From positions 217,346-281,345 of the forward strand of contig NPFB01000040.1 in NCBI GenBank assembly GCA_014084085.1: DNA of 64,000 bases. Direction: 5' to 3'. This document shows positions 38,701 to 48,750 of the stretch, piece after piece; within the stretch, counting starts at the first letter, position 1, and every line of letters begins with the position of its first letter. Origin of the DNA: Hondaea fermentalgiana (lineage: Eukaryota > Sar > Bigyra > Thraustochytrida > Thraustochytriidae). A program made the translations under genes and the position numbers. The notes under the pieces are model-generated. The model was not told the DNA's origin, searched no databases, and was given only the letters and a program-made list of their open reading frames with translations.

Positions 38701-40224
38701 TTAGGCCGACTTTTCGTAGTTGTCGAGCCACTCCTTCATGGCGGCGGTCTGCTGAAGCACGGAACGCCTCGAGGTGGAGCCCTGGGCGTCGCGGGACTCG
38801 ACAGAGCTCTCGAACGACCAGACCTTTTCGACATCCTCCTCAAAGGCCGAGTGCAGGGTCTTGAGCTCTTCAAGAGTGACGCTGGAAAGGGGCTTGTTCT
38901 GGTTCTCGGCGATCTGCACAGCCTGGCCAGAAATGTGATGCGTCTCGCGGAAAGGGACACCCTTGCGCACAAGGTAGTCAGCAAGGTCGGTTGCGAGCAT
39001 GTCAGCAGAGAGACCCTTTTGCATGCGGTCGGTGTTAAGCTTGAGGGTGGCGAGGACGCCGGTGGCAATGGGAAGGCAGCCCTTCATGGTGTCGACCGAG
39101 TCGAAGAGGGGCTCCTTGTCCTCCTGAAGATCCTTGTTGTAGGTGGAGGGAAGACCCTTGAGCGCGACGAGCATGGTGGTGAGGTTGCCGATGTTGCGGC
39201 CAGACTTGCCGCGGAGGAGCTCGCAGGCGTCCGGGTTCTTCTTTTGGGGCATGAGCGAGGAGCCCGTCGAGTAGGCATCGGACATGGCCATGTACTTGAA
39301 CTCGTTGCTGCTGTAGATGATGCAGTCCTCGGCGAACTTGCTAATGTGTACACCGGTGAGACTGGCCCAGAAGAGGAACTCGACGACAAAGTCACGATCC
39401 GAAGTGGCGTCGAGCGAGTTCCACGAGGGGCCCTGGGAGAAGCCGATGTCCTCGGCGAGCGCAGTGCGGTCATCGGGGCCGAGGAAGGCGTGTCCGGCGA
39501 GGGCACCAGAACCCAGGGGCATGACATCGACGCGCTTGAGGAGATCCTGCAGACGCTCCGCATCGCGCTTCCACATGTTGCAGTAGGCCATGAGGTAGTG
39601 GCCCCAACGGATGGGCTGCGCCGGCTGGAGGTGGGTGTATCCGGGGAAGATAATGTCGACCTCGGCCTCGGCGCGGTTGGTGGCGGTGCGCATGAGCTGG
39701 ACGAGCTCCTGCTGAAGGTCCTTGACCTGGGCCTTGAGCCAGAGGCGGACGTCGGTGGCGACCTGATCGTTGCGCGAGCGACCGGTGTGGAGCTTGCCAG
39801 CGACATCGCTGCCGATGAGCTCAGTGAGCCTGCGCTCGTTGGCGCTGTGGATGTCCTCGTCGCTGGACTTGATCTTGAAGTCGCCGGCGGCCCACTCCTT
39901 GTGCACGAGTTCGAGGCCCTCCTGCATCTTGGATCCCTCTTCCTCGGTGAGGAGGCCTGCGCGCACGAGGGCGCGCGTGTAGCACATGGACCCGTGGAGA
40001 TCCTCCTTCCACATGCGCTTGTCGAACCCAATCGACGCGTTGAACTTCTCCATCAGCGGGTCCACGGCGCCCGTGAACCTTCCTCCCCAGAGCTTGGGGC
40101 CTTCATCCTCCGACTTGCTCCCGCTCAGCAGCCGCCGCTGCGCCTGCGTCTGCTGCACCGCCGCCAGCTGCTGCCTGCACCCTGCGAGCGCCAGGCGCCC
40201 GCTGCGCGTCGCGCGGGAGAGCAT
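38701..40224 (-). CDS. ASL: Argininosuccinate lyase with a mitochondrial-type presequence
   Basis: 507 residues from the ATG at 40224. The enzyme core starts at about residue 44 (KLWGGRF) and runs to the end. Key motifs: HTGRSRNDQVATD, YTHLQPAQPIRWGHY with a conserved His, and the fumarate-lyase signature GSSLMPQKKNPD near 319-331, the flexible loop with the catalytic Ser. It cleaves argininosuccinate to arginine and fumarate, the last step of arginine synthesis; the enzyme is a homotetramer. The first 40 residues (MLSRATRSGRLALAG, then RRLLSGS) are Arg/Ala/Gln/Ser-rich without acids, as in a mitochondrial presequence with a likely cleavage near RRLLS. The frame remains open upstream into the ATGCAA repeat, but that would encode only Phe-Ala and Cys-Ile repeats, so I reject a longer start. 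Confidence 0.97.
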   Translation of the reverse strand: MLSRATRSGRLALAGCRQQLAAVQQTQAQRRLLSGSKSEDEGPKLWGGRFTGAVDPLMEKFNASIGFDKRMWKEDLHGSMCYTRALVRAGLLTEEEGSKMQEGLELVHKEWAAGDFKIKSSDEDIHSANERRLTELIGSDVAGKLHTGRSRNDQVATDVRLWLKAQVKDLQQELVQLMRTATNRAEAEVDIIFPGYTHLQPAQPIRWGHYLMAYCNMWKRDAERLQDLLKRVDVMPLGSGALAGHAFLGPDDRTALAEDIGFSQGPSWNSLDATSDRDFVVEFLFWASLTGVHISKFAEDCIIYSSNEFKYMAMSDAYSTGSSLMPQKKNPDACELLRGKSGRNIGNLTTMLVALKGLPSTYNKDLQEDKEPLFDSVDTMKGCLPIATGVLATLKLNTDRMQKGLSADMLATDLADYLVRKGVPFRETHHISGQAVQIAENQNKPLSSVTLEELKTLHSAFEEDVEKVWSFESSVESRDAQGSTSRRSVLQQTAAMKEWLDNYEKSA

Positions 40225-40379
40225 CTTCCTCCGCTTCTCCTCCGCTTCTCCTCCGCTTCTGCCTCGCGCTGCTGCTGCTGCCGCTGCTCGTGCCGCTGCG
40301 CCGCTCCTCGTCCGCGTTGCTCTTTTGCTTTCGCTTCTGCTGCTCGCGCGCCTTGTGCAAGCGCGACCCGCACCGCGCA

Positions 40380-40555
40380 CGCAAATGCAAATGCAAATGC
40401 AAATGCAAATGCAACCATCCATGGCATGGCAAATGCAACCAATGGCAAATGCAAATGCAAATGCAAATGCAAATGCAAATGCAAATGCAACCATGGCAAA
40501 TGCAGCCAGGTGCATTGCAAATGCAAGAGCCATGCAATGCAAACGCAAGCTCCGC
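40380..40555. repeat. (ATGCAA)n hexanucleotide array upstream of argininosuccinate lyase
   Basis: Two main blocks, about 40382-40414 and 40445-40491, with degenerate units to about 40555. Each pair of units contains the octamer ATGCAAAT. The array begins about 155 bp upstream of the ASL start codon. Confidence 0.9.
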
Positions 40556-40854
40556 AAGCGCACAATGCGCCGGCCACGAAGGGCGAAATCGCGGGCGCCA
40601 AGTGCGGAATGCAGAGCGGAAGTGCAGAATGCAAGTGCGGTGCAGCGCAGTGCAGTGCACTAGTGCGGTGCACTGCACTGCGAGGTGAGGCGAGGCGAGG
40701 CCACCCAATCCTGGCCGCGGCATCCACCCTCCAGGCCCCGCGCCCCGCCGCGAGAGCAACCTGTGCTGGCGAGCGCCACGAGGCGGAAAAGGGCTTTCAT
40801 TGCGCTTTCGCTGCGCTTCCGCTGCGCTGCACGAGGGAAGAGGAAGAGGGCCGA

Positions 40855-40893
40855 TGATGATGATGATGACGATGATGATGATGATAATGATGA
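40855..40893. repeat. (GAT)n trinucleotide repeat
   Basis: Imperfect GAT/ATG repeat with a GAC and a AAT interruption. Confidence 0.9.
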
Positions 40894-40901
40894 GGTGCAC
40901 A

Positions 40902-41336
40902 GCGCAAGTCGACAATTGGCGCGGACGCAAGTCGACCTTTCGCGGCGCGCAAGTAAATTATAGAAGTTTGTTGGACTGGTGGTGGAAGGCCGTACTACGT
41001 ATTACAATGTATTGCCGATGGGTGTGCGATGCGTGTCTCCGGCCCCGTCGCGACGATCTGCAGCGGCAGACAGACTGCTGTGCTGCGAGCTCGGCGTACT
41101 GCCAGATTATCAGACGGAAATGTCTCCCCCGCTCCTCTGCATCCTACGATTTCGCGAGGCCCCGAGGCCGGCTGCACGCCCTGCTCTTCGTCCTCGTTCC
41201 GTTCGAGGCGGCACGGGCCCGCCTGCCTCTCTCTCCATTTGCACCCTCCAGAAAAAAAACAACCAGCAAGTGGGGCAAAGCTCGGGCGCGCAAGTGCACA
41301 ATGCGCGCGCGCAAGTCGGGTATCCGCCGCGCAAGT
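40902..41336 (+). promoter_or_regulatory. Cluster of five GCGCAAGT elements
   Basis: Exact copies at 40902-40909, 40947-40954, 41288-41295, 41309-41316 and 41329-41336, all in the same orientation, with a one-mismatch copy (ACGCAAGT) near 40925. The last three are spaced 21 and 20 bp apart, about two helical turns. They lie about 0.5-1 kb upstream of the V-ATPase G start codon. Confidence 0.5.
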
Positions 41337-41551
41337 GCGCCTCCGCGAGATGGTACTTGGCCAAAAGGATCTTGCGCCTGCCGCCTTAACCAGCAGTTCC
41401 GCGCCGGGTCGCGGCGCCTTCGCAGCGCGGCGCTTTAAGGCGGGAGCGGCTGCGCGTGCAAAGAGGGCGAAAAGGCGCCCGCGACAAACACGCTCGCAAG
41501 CAAGCAAGCAAGCAAGCAAGCACGCAAGCAAGCACGCACGCACGAGCCCAG

Positions 41552-41830
41552 GTACGTCGCGCCGCGCGCGGGCGCTCGCGCCGCCGCGGGCCCTTCTGCC
41601 GCGCGCCGCCCTCCCCTCCCCCACGCGCGCGGGCGCGCGAGCGCCGGTCGCGCGGGGAAGGATGGATGGATGGATGGCGGCAGGCGAGGAATGGAAGGGA
41701 GATTTAATGTGCCGAAAGCTGCGGCGAGGGAGACGAGAAGCGCGCCGGGAAGAGCGGCAAGGCGGGAGAACTGACGAGACGGATTCGCACTGCGCAGGTT
41801 GACTTGATTCGGATTGCTTGTTTCTTGCAG
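41552..41830 (+). other. Candidate 5'UTR intron of V-ATPase subunit G
   Basis: Donor AG|GTACGT at 41552 has the same form as the proven introns here; acceptor TTTCTTGCAG ends at 41830, 27 bp before the ATG. The interior is very GC-rich. Not testable by reading frame because it is non-coding. Confidence 0.5.
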
Positions 41831-41857
41831 GAAAGAACAAGGTCGTCGTAGAGCAAA

Positions 41858-42208
41858 ATGGCGGACATGATGAAGCTGAAGAAGGCCGAGGACGAGGCCA
41901 CGAAGCAGGTCGAGGCCGCGCGCAAGCAGCGCGCCGCCACCCTCAAGCAGGCCCGCGCAGATGCCGACGCTGAGATCAAGGCGTACCGCGACTCGCAGAT
42001 GAAGAGCCTTGCGGACCTTGAGAAGAACCAGAGCGACGACAACACCGTAATTAGCGAGCTGTCCTCCAAGGCAGACCAGGACATCTCCACGCTCAAGTCG
42101 GATGTGCAGAAGAACTCGGACGCTATCGTCAAGATGATGATTGACGTTGTCACTGACGTCAACCTTGACGTCCCGGCCTCGCGCAAGGGCGTCAAGACCA
42201 AGGTGTAG
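41858..42208 (+). CDS. V-type proton ATPase subunit G
   Basis: 116 residues, the normal size for this subunit (human 118). It is a long charged helix: EDEATKQVEAARKQRA near the start aligns with the conserved region of subunit G, followed by KQARADADAEIKAYRDSQ and a C-terminal VVTDVNLDVP. Subunit G pairs with subunit E as the peripheral stalk of the V1 sector, holding the catalytic head against rotation while the pump acidifies vacuoles and endosomes. The region upstream carries a probable 5'UTR intron. It converges with the myosin gene at 42998. Another subunit of the same enzyme, the c proteolipid, is at 62454. Confidence 0.93.
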   Translation: MADMMKLKKAEDEATKQVEAARKQRAATLKQARADADAEIKAYRDSQMKSLADLEKNQSDDNTVISELSSKADQDISTLKSDVQKNSDAIVKMMIDVVTDVNLDVPASRKGVKTKV

Positions 42209-42560
42209 AGATGATCTTTTGCTGCACGCGTATCATTTATGTTTGATTTGGTATCTTTTTTCATTTCACGTTGACTCGCACCAGATGAAGTTATCTTGCA
42301 TAAGCTCTGGTGAAGACCTATTTTCTCTAAAAGACTTTAGTGCAACCCGTTTTGTTCACCGATAATTGATGTGCGCTGCCAAAACGAAAATGATGTCAAA
42401 AGAGAAACAAACAGACTTGATTTATCCAACCTATAGGTTGGCCCAGGACTATCCTGCGGAAAGTTGAACACGACTCTTCTTTTCGTTCAAGTATTTGTTT
42501 GGCCCGTGCAAGAGGCAATCAATCCTCTACGAACCGGCACTATTCTCAGCTCTTGGTCAA

Positions 42561-42591
<31 letters not shown>

Positions 42592-42997
42592 TCCTTTTTC
42601 CCAATCTGGTCCCAGCTGACTTTTACGGACTGCATACGCAGACGTACTCTTGCAGACTTGCTCTTCTTGCCGCCTTCATTGGTGATTCATTTGACTCGCC
42701 CACGACAGCCATCGCTTCAGCAAGCACACGAACGACATCTCCAAAATCGCCATTATTTACTTCATTCGAAATACCGTATCTCATAAGCCTTTTGCATGTA
42801 CTCCAGTAAGAGTCTATGCTTGCTCTTCACAGCATGCTTCGCGCCCGGACCTAACGCTAAACGCTTTACATGTGCCGTGCTCAGAGTCCGGGCCCTGAAC
42901 AAAATGCTACACGGGTCACATGCGCCATGCTTCCTCACCCTCCGTATCTCTACGCTCCACAGGCACGATGTCCTCACATTACTCTTGTGTCAGGTCT
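42209..42997. other. Convergent spacer between V-ATPase G and a myosin gene
   Basis: 789 bp with no supported gene; the open frames that cross the poly-C run encode only Pro runs. It contains a 28-base homopolymer. Confidence 0.5.
42561..42588. repeat. Poly-C tract (28 bases)
   Basis: An uninterrupted run of 28 C (28 G on the other strand), followed by TCCTCC. The exact length is likely to be unreliable in an assembly. Confidence 0.95.
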
Positions 42998-45900
42998 TCA
43001 CGCGCCGCACGCCCCATTTCCGCCCCGTGCTCCCCTGCTGTCGCCTTGCAGGCCATCGATCTTGCCAACGACCGTGACCGCGCCATTCGAAGCCAAAATG
43101 GCCTTGGATGATCCCGTCACTGCCATGGTATTTGACTCGTGCTGGTCTGACTTTGAGCTCCGCGTGCTGTTGTGCCTTGCGAGTGCTCTGCTCTGCATCT
43201 TAGCGAGCATCTCTCTTGCATCGCGCAAGAGACCTTGCGGGTCGTCCTTCTCCATGCCAAAACGAACAGCTTGATCGATGGCGTGGATGAGCGACTCGAT
43301 GTTGCGCAAGACCATCGCCTCGCGAAGAATTTGCTGTGCGTGGAGCGTTTTCACTCGGTGGATCATTTGTTCCGCTGCAAGCACGTCTGGTGCCATCAGC
43401 TCTAGCTCGCGCGCACGTACGAGAGCTTCAATGACTTGGCGATAATGCTTCTTTCGCATACCTGCCTTGAGCTTGCGCAACACCAGTCGCTCTTCCCGCT
43501 TTCTCAGCGTGAACATGGCCGAAAAGTTGAACTTACGAAGAGACCTCCGGTTTCGCGGATCCCGACTGCTCTTGCTCGAAAACGAGGCATTCTTCTCCGT
43601 CTGTGCGTAATCGTCCACAACTTGCATGAATGTTCCTTCCTGCGCTTGCAGGCCGTGAACCTTGCCTGAAAATGACATTTCGCCGTCACAAGACTCCTTG
43701 ACAGCGGTCGAGCGCAGACTCAATCGCCGCGATGACCTTGTTCGGCCTGCTGCGGCCCGCGCGTTTGTCGGCGTGGACATGTTTGAAGCCGCTCCGCCAT
43801 CTTCCCGGGTAAATGCCGTTGGGGAGAGTCGCATCAGCATTGATGTTAGCTCCTCATTCGAGTGCCGGCGCGCGTGCGCATCCTGCTCTTTCCGAAGAAG
43901 CTCCTCTGACGCCATGCACAAAGCCTCCGCTTCTTTGTCGTGGTCGTGTCGGCTTTGGTGCAGGTCCTCATCGGCATGTTGCACGTGGTCTTGATTGTCG
44001 TCGAGATCTTGACCATCTTTCTGGTCCTGGGTACTTTCTTGCACAGGGTGCGTTTCAAAAGAGTCAATGGGCTGGAATGCCTGCTCTTTGCCTTCCTCTC
44101 CCTTTTCATTCGCAGGCGGGCGCGTTGATAATCCGGGCAAGGCGGGCTTTGTCTTGCTTCGTGGTTTTCTCTTTTCATGATGACGCTGCCGTCTTGAACC
44201 AGGGTTTGTACTCGCGGCGTGACGGCTATGCAGTCTCTTCACGCGCGTGTGATCTCCTGACATCTTGTCATTTGCAATATCCTGTAAGGAGGTAGTGCGT
44301 CGTTGTGGTTCACCGGCCTCGTTCGCATTTACTCCGTTGCCCTCTGGGCCAAGAGATGAATTCTTCTTTCCTCTCACGACATCGTCATCGTCATCGTCGT
44401 CTTCATCATCATCATCATCATCGCCACCGTACTCTTCTTCTAGCGCTGTGCCATCCTTTACCTTCTCTTCTTCCTCCTCGTCGTCTCCGAGAGAGCGCAC
44501 ATCGTCGTCGGCATGGTAACCCGCATCCTCGCATTCAGCTCCGGGTTTCATCTGCTGACTGGACAATAAAACGCGCGGCGCATTGGCCTCGGCCTCTATC
44601 GCTGCTGACACGTGCAACTCTTGAGATTGGGCGGCATCACAAGGGACGGGGTCCTCACCACAGGAGACTTCCTCGTTTTTTAAAGAGTCCTTATGAACAG
44701 CTCGATCGTTGTTATGGCACGTCTCAAGCGTCTCTTCGTCCTCCGCAATAGCTTGCGTCACGATACCCATGGTGTCATTCCGAAGCATGTCATCAATGAG
44801 AGCATCCACGGCAGATCTTTTTGGCAAATTCGATGTTGGGAAATGAGAAACGAAAGCGTCCTCCTCTAGATCGGGTCCGGCAAGCTGACGAGCATCCCAT
44901 GCCGCGGCCAATTCTGGATCGGTGCACGCAGTATTGACCGAATCGTTGTCCGAGGCGCTGTACGCAAAGAGGCTGCTCTTGAGCTGCCACGCAAGCTGCA
45001 AGATTCTGACAGCTGCCCGCAACTGATTATATCTTTTTCGGGCGACGAAACCACGCGCGAACGCTTGCACCCGCTTTGCACTTGCTGCACGGGCCGCGCT
45101 CACTGCAATGGAAATTCGCATGCATCGCTTTCGCCATGCAGCCTGCAATTTGATGACGGCACGACGCTGGTGTATGAATTTCCGCTGAGCTCGCTGCCGC
45201 CTCCAATGGGCTTGCGCAAAAAGCACAACACGCAGTCGGAGTACCTTGCGCATTCGTAGCTGCTGACTTCGTCGCCGTAGACACCCCGCCACAATGAGCA
45301 GACGTCGAGCTGCTACGAGCGTGCATGCAGTCTCAATGTCTTCTGCAAGATCCTCGGGAACACTGGCCTCGCCCCGCTCGATGGCCTTTAGCTTCCCATC
45401 AATCGCTGCAAGTGCTCCGCTGGCAAAGAAAACACGTGTTTTGCCAAACTTGCAAGCATCTGCGTCGGCCCCAAGGCTACGCAGAATGCATTTGACCACG
45501 ATACGCTCGAAACCGAGACCCCGCGGCGCTTTTCCCGGTTGGAGATGAACTGGGAGCTTGGCGCTCAGAACGGGGTCAAAGGTTCGCTGCAGCGTTGAAT
45601 AGGCGATGCGGCCCGGCAGTCCCGCTTGTAAGAGCTGAGCAGTTTGTGGAATGCTCAGACAAATAAGCTGACGTGCCACAAAGGCGTGGTCAAAACCTTT
45701 GGTTGGGTCAAGCCCCGGGTTCGGCTTTATGCACCGCACAAAGGAGCACTGCGTGCTACGGATCACCTTCATGAGCGCGCGAATCTGATCCTCAAAGGTG
45801 GCTGCAATCGACTTTTTGCTCTTTTTGGCCTTGGACTTGACCGGTTTGGGGCTAATACCATCAGACGCATGGTTTGACGCACCTTCCTGCAACGAGACCG

Positions 45901-47737
45901 CAAACATTTCAGCAAGGACCTCACTTGATGAATCTTGCGAGAGGAAAAATGCATCTGCCTCGGGCGGAAGACGATCTGAATTCTTGCTCACAAAGCCATT
46001 GATGGTATAGGCGACCTGGCCCGCGTAATGTTCAATGATAAACGTGCTTGCTGCAACGCGAGGATGCGGGTCTACGAAGCAGGGCCGGCCTCGAAAGGTC
46101 CTATGTAAAAGCGCAATGAGTTTGGTGTCGCTTGGCTCAGGGCCAACAGATATCGTGTTGAGCACCGCAAGTAGGCCCGGGCGGCGATCTGCAGCCTTGT
46201 GTGAGGTTCGAAACAATGCGAGACAATCAACACATTTGTCATCCGGGGGTGAAGCGATCCCACTCGTGTCGAGACCTTCGTCTTTGTACAAATTGAGCTC
46301 CGACTGAAAGACCTGCTCGTTGAAAGTCGTCTGCAAAGCTTCGTTGGCAAAGTTTATGAGAAGTTGCTCAAAGCTATTCTTCTCAAAACACTCAAAGCCG
46401 AAAATGTCGAGAATGCCAATAAAGTTTGCGCAAGTCAAGTCTGACGGCGATTCGCAGGATGTAAGAGGGCCAGGCGGCTCCTGCGCGACATCGAGCCCGC
46501 GGTTGATTTGCACAACGAGCCAGTCAAAGAGACGCTGATATAGTGCCTTGGCGAGGGCGTCGCGGGCTTGCGATGCTGCCGCAGCAGTGCGCTGTGAGAC
46601 CATGGTCTCGCCCCGCAAAACAATGGCTCGTTCGCAAAGAAGTCGTAGGAGATCGTCCTGTGGCACGGCCAAGAGCGAGGCAGCAGCAGTCAGATGGGGG
46701 CCACAAGACGCAGAGAGGCTGGCAATGTTGCCCTCTGCGGAGTCTTTGTCGACGAATCTGAGGCATGTCAGGTGCAGAACGGCGGCCACCACCGCAAAGA
46801 CCTCTTTTTGGATTTCAGCGCTCATGCCAAAGAGCTTCATGCTACTCGCTAGGCGCACGAACTCGGCGTCATCGCGACCCGAGTGAATCCCAGCCATGAG
46901 AGGACCGTCATAGATTTCAAGGTGAAGATCGCTGCGCAAATCCTTTGAGGCTCCGGCTAAGAGCTCGTAGAAAATATGAAAGCTACGCTCGTTCTCGTCG
47001 TAGCAAACGACTCTCGACCGCTCGAGGAGGTAGGTTTCGATGGCAGCGTTGCGGAAACGAACCTGGTTGCTGGTAAAGTACAGGTTGACAAATTTGCCAA
47101 AGCGTGACGAGTTTCCGTTGCTCACGGTCTGCGCATTACCAAAGGCCTCGAGTATAGGTGAGGCCGCAAGAAGACGCTTGTCAATTGTGCTTGCTTCGCC
47201 TGTGCGCATGACAAGGTGACGAATGACCCGCTTGCTGGTCTCGGTTTTTCCAGACCCAGATTCGCCGCTGATGACAATGCACTGGCTCGTGCTCTGCCGT
47301 TCGAGTTGCTGAAATGCATTTTCAGCAACGCTAAATGGATGCGGGGTGTCGAGAGCCTCCTTACGCCCTGCTAGCTCGAGAGGTTCGTTCACGTCTTGAA
47401 TTGGGTTCACAGAAAGGAGCACGCGACTAATGAACGAGTGCGGCTTGCCCATTTTAAAGCGAGCGGCAAGATTGTGGAGAATGCTTGCCTCGTGAATGTA
47501 CAAGAGGTTGGTGAGGTCATCCTCGTGTGCTTCGTCGTGAGGTGCGCGTGGAAGAATCTCAGGACGACCCTGTGCGCGTTTTTTGAGAGCGGGCGGGCTG
47601 CTTTTCACAAGGATGCTTGACGGCGAGCCCTCGTTCGCTGCCAACATGTGCGCACATTCTTTCCCGTCACCGTCCACGTCGCTAATACCAGGTGCCCATG
47701 ACACGCTGCCCTCGCTCTTGATCCAGACGAGCGTCAT
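42998..47737 (-). CDS. Unconventional myosin heavy chain with IQ motifs and an acidic tail
   Basis: 1,579 residues from the ATG at 47737, one exon. The motor spans about residues 70-800: P-loop GESGSGKTETSK near 158, switch I NGNSSRFGKFV near 208-218, switch II and relay start ILDIFGFECFEKNSFEQ near 440-455, and the actin-binding region with CSFVRCIKPN. At least three IQ-like motifs follow near 830-930 (KLQAAWRKR, RVQAFARGFVARKRY), the light-chain-binding neck. The tail has long Asp/Glu runs near 1105-1125, basic disordered stretches and a helical segment near 1440-1560. I see no MyTH4, FERM, SH3 or DIL domain. It is an actin-based motor, probably for transport or cortex functions; class is not assignable by eye, and stramenopile myosins often form their own classes. 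Confidence 0.92.
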   Translation of the reverse strand: MTLVWIKSEGSVSWAPGISDVDGDGKECAHMLAANEGSPSSILVKSSPPALKKRAQGRPEILPRAPHDEAHEDDLTNLLYIHEASILHNLAARFKMGKPHSFISRVLLSVNPIQDVNEPLELAGRKEALDTPHPFSVAENAFQQLERQSTSQCIVISGESGSGKTETSKRVIRHLVMRTGEASTIDKRLLAASPILEAFGNAQTVSNGNSSRFGKFVNLYFTSNQVRFRNAAIETYLLERSRVVCYDENERSFHIFYELLAGASKDLRSDLHLEIYDGPLMAGIHSGRDDAEFVRLASSMKLFGMSAEIQKEVFAVVAAVLHLTCLRFVDKDSAEGNIASLSASCGPHLTAAASLLAVPQDDLLRLLCERAIVLRGETMVSQRTAAAASQARDALAKALYQRLFDWLVVQINRGLDVAQEPPGPLTSCESPSDLTCANFIGILDIFGFECFEKNSFEQLLINFANEALQTTFNEQVFQSELNLYKDEGLDTSGIASPPDDKCVDCLALFRTSHKAADRRPGLLAVLNTISVGPEPSDTKLIALLHRTFRGRPCFVDPHPRVAASTFIIEHYAGQVAYTINGFVSKNSDRLPPEADAFFLSQDSSSEVLAEMFAVSLQEGASNHASDGISPKPVKSKAKKSKKSIAATFEDQIRALMKVIRSTQCSFVRCIKPNPGLDPTKGFDHAFVARQLICLSIPQTAQLLQAGLPGRIAYSTLQRTFDPVLSAKLPVHLQPGKAPRGLGFERIVVKCILRSLGADADACKFGKTRVFFASGALAAIDGKLKAIERGEASVPEDLAEDIETACTLVAARRLLIVAGCLRRRSQQLRMRKVLRLRVVLFAQAHWRRQRAQRKFIHQRRAVIKLQAAWRKRCMRISIAVSAARAASAKRVQAFARGFVARKRYNQLRAAVRILQLAWQLKSSLFAYSASDNDSVNTACTDPELAAAWDARQLAGPDLEEDAFVSHFPTSNLPKRSAVDALIDDMLRNDTMGIVTQAIAEDEETLETCHNNDRAVHKDSLKNEEVSCGEDPVPCDAAQSQELHVSAAIEAEANAPRVLLSSQQMKPGAECEDAGYHADDDVRSLGDDEEEEEKVKDGTALEEEYGGDDDDDDEDDDDDDDVVRGKKNSSLGPEGNGVNANEAGEPQRRTTSLQDIANDKMSGDHTRVKRLHSRHAASTNPGSRRQRHHEKRKPRSKTKPALPGLSTRPPANEKGEEGKEQAFQPIDSFETHPVQESTQDQKDGQDLDDNQDHVQHADEDLHQSRHDHDKEAEALCMASEELLRKEQDAHARRHSNEELTSMLMRLSPTAFTREDGGAASNMSTPTNARAAAGRTRSSRRLSLRSTAVKESCDGEMSFSGKVHGLQAQEGTFMQVVDDYAQTEKNASFSSKSSRDPRNRRSLRKFNFSAMFTLRKREERLVLRKLKAGMRKKHYRQVIEALVRARELELMAPDVLAAEQMIHRVKTLHAQQILREAMVLRNIESLIHAIDQAVRFGMEKDDPQGLLRDAREMLAKMQSRALARHNSTRSSKSDQHESNTMAVTGSSKAILASNGAVTVVGKIDGLQGDSRGARGGNGACGA

Positions 47738-48750
47738 GGAAGGGACGCGACGCTCAGTCGGATGAGCTGATGGATGACACTGATATGCCTAGACGTCTTG
47801 TTTCTGTGACGATGCTCGCCTTCATACCGCGGCGGCTCTGTGTAAGAGTGAAATAGTCCAGAGCTACCGACCGACCGAGTCCCGGTTCGGTTCTGTCTAA
47901 AGCTTTCCTTGCGGCTGGCACGACCGCGGGGGTACCGTGCGCGGAGGCGGTCAATAGGATCTTCATTCTAATTCGCCTCGTCGACTTTTGTCGTCATGAT
48001 ATCGCAGAGAGAGAGAGAGCAAGCAATCCTCTGGATAGCGTACATGACGAGGCATTGCCTCGGCTTGTTGTGCTTATAGGGTGTCGAGCGCGGCATCTTG
48101 CACGGCAAGAAAGAACAACATTAGATAGGATAAGGCTTAAAGGGTATTCGGTCAATGCGTGGCTCCGAGAAGGCACTCTAAAACTTGCGAATGAATCGAT
48201 AGAATAGAATGGAATGCCACGGAGCATCGAATTGTCCAACTCGTGTTCACGGTCAATGCTCTGCAAGCCAGGAAAAGAAAGGGGCAAAATGCAGGCGGAC
48301 CAACGTCCAGGCAGGTTCCTTCCGAACGACGCCACGCACGCCACGCACGCCGCCGCCGCCGCCGCCGATGCTGATGCTGCTGCTGCTGCTGCTGCTGCTG
48401 CTATCCGCGCGCCTGCCCGCCCGCGCCCACACACGCCAGCCCAGCCGACGTGACGTCGAGCTCAGCCATGCATGCGAGACAGGCGGGGCTTCTCACCAAC
48501 ATCCGTTGCAGTCATTACAGACAGTGCCACACTATGAGAAAAAGCCTCCGTGGTACACACCGTTTTGCTCGCAATGCCAGCTTCCTTTTTCCCCTTCGAA
48601 AGTTTGTTCCCATCTTGAGGAAAACCTTGCGCGCGCGAGAGCGCACGCACGCGTGCGTGTGCGAGCGCAGCGGCGGGCGCGCAGCGCAAGGCTGAGCGAG
48701 AAGGCAGCAGGTAGTCAATCTGCTTGTCGGGCTGCAGATTAGGCGCAACA
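47738..48750. promoter_or_regulatory. Divergent spacer between the myosin and ankyrin-repeat genes
   Basis: About 1 kb between opposite start codons. No supported gene. It contains GCC and CTG triplet repeats and (GAGA) near 48004-48018. Confidence 0.45.
48349..48402. repeat. (GCC)n plus (CTG)n triplet repeats
   Basis: About six GCC units (48349-48367) run into GATGCTGATG and then about ten CTG/GCT units to 48402. They lie 350 bp upstream of the ankyrin gene start. Confidence 0.9.

Larger units (their letters stand above)
40225..41857. promoter_or_regulatory. Divergent upstream region, argininosuccinate lyase and V-ATPase subunit G
   Basis: 1.6 kb without a gene. From left to right: the ATGCAA array, a G/C-rich stretch with GTGC/GCAC units (40590-40690), a (GAT)n run, a cluster of GCGCAAGT elements, (AAGC)n near 41490-41530 and a candidate 5'UTR intron of the V-ATPase gene with (GATG)n near 41660-41678. 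Confidence 0.55.

Noticed and set aside
40380..40555. Regularly repeated units that could suggest a CRISPR-like array
   Set aside because: Units are 6 bp with no unique spacers; this is a microsatellite in a eukaryotic genome.
40225..40563. Longer argininosuccinate lyase start
   Set aside because: It would add about 113 residues of Phe-Ala, Cys-Ile and poly-Arg/Ala repeats; the ATG at 40224 begins a sensible presequence.
38674..40857. A 727-codon plus-strand open frame
   Set aside because: Antisense to argininosuccinate lyase and then through the ATGCAA repeat, where it reads Asn-Ala and Cys-Lys repeats.
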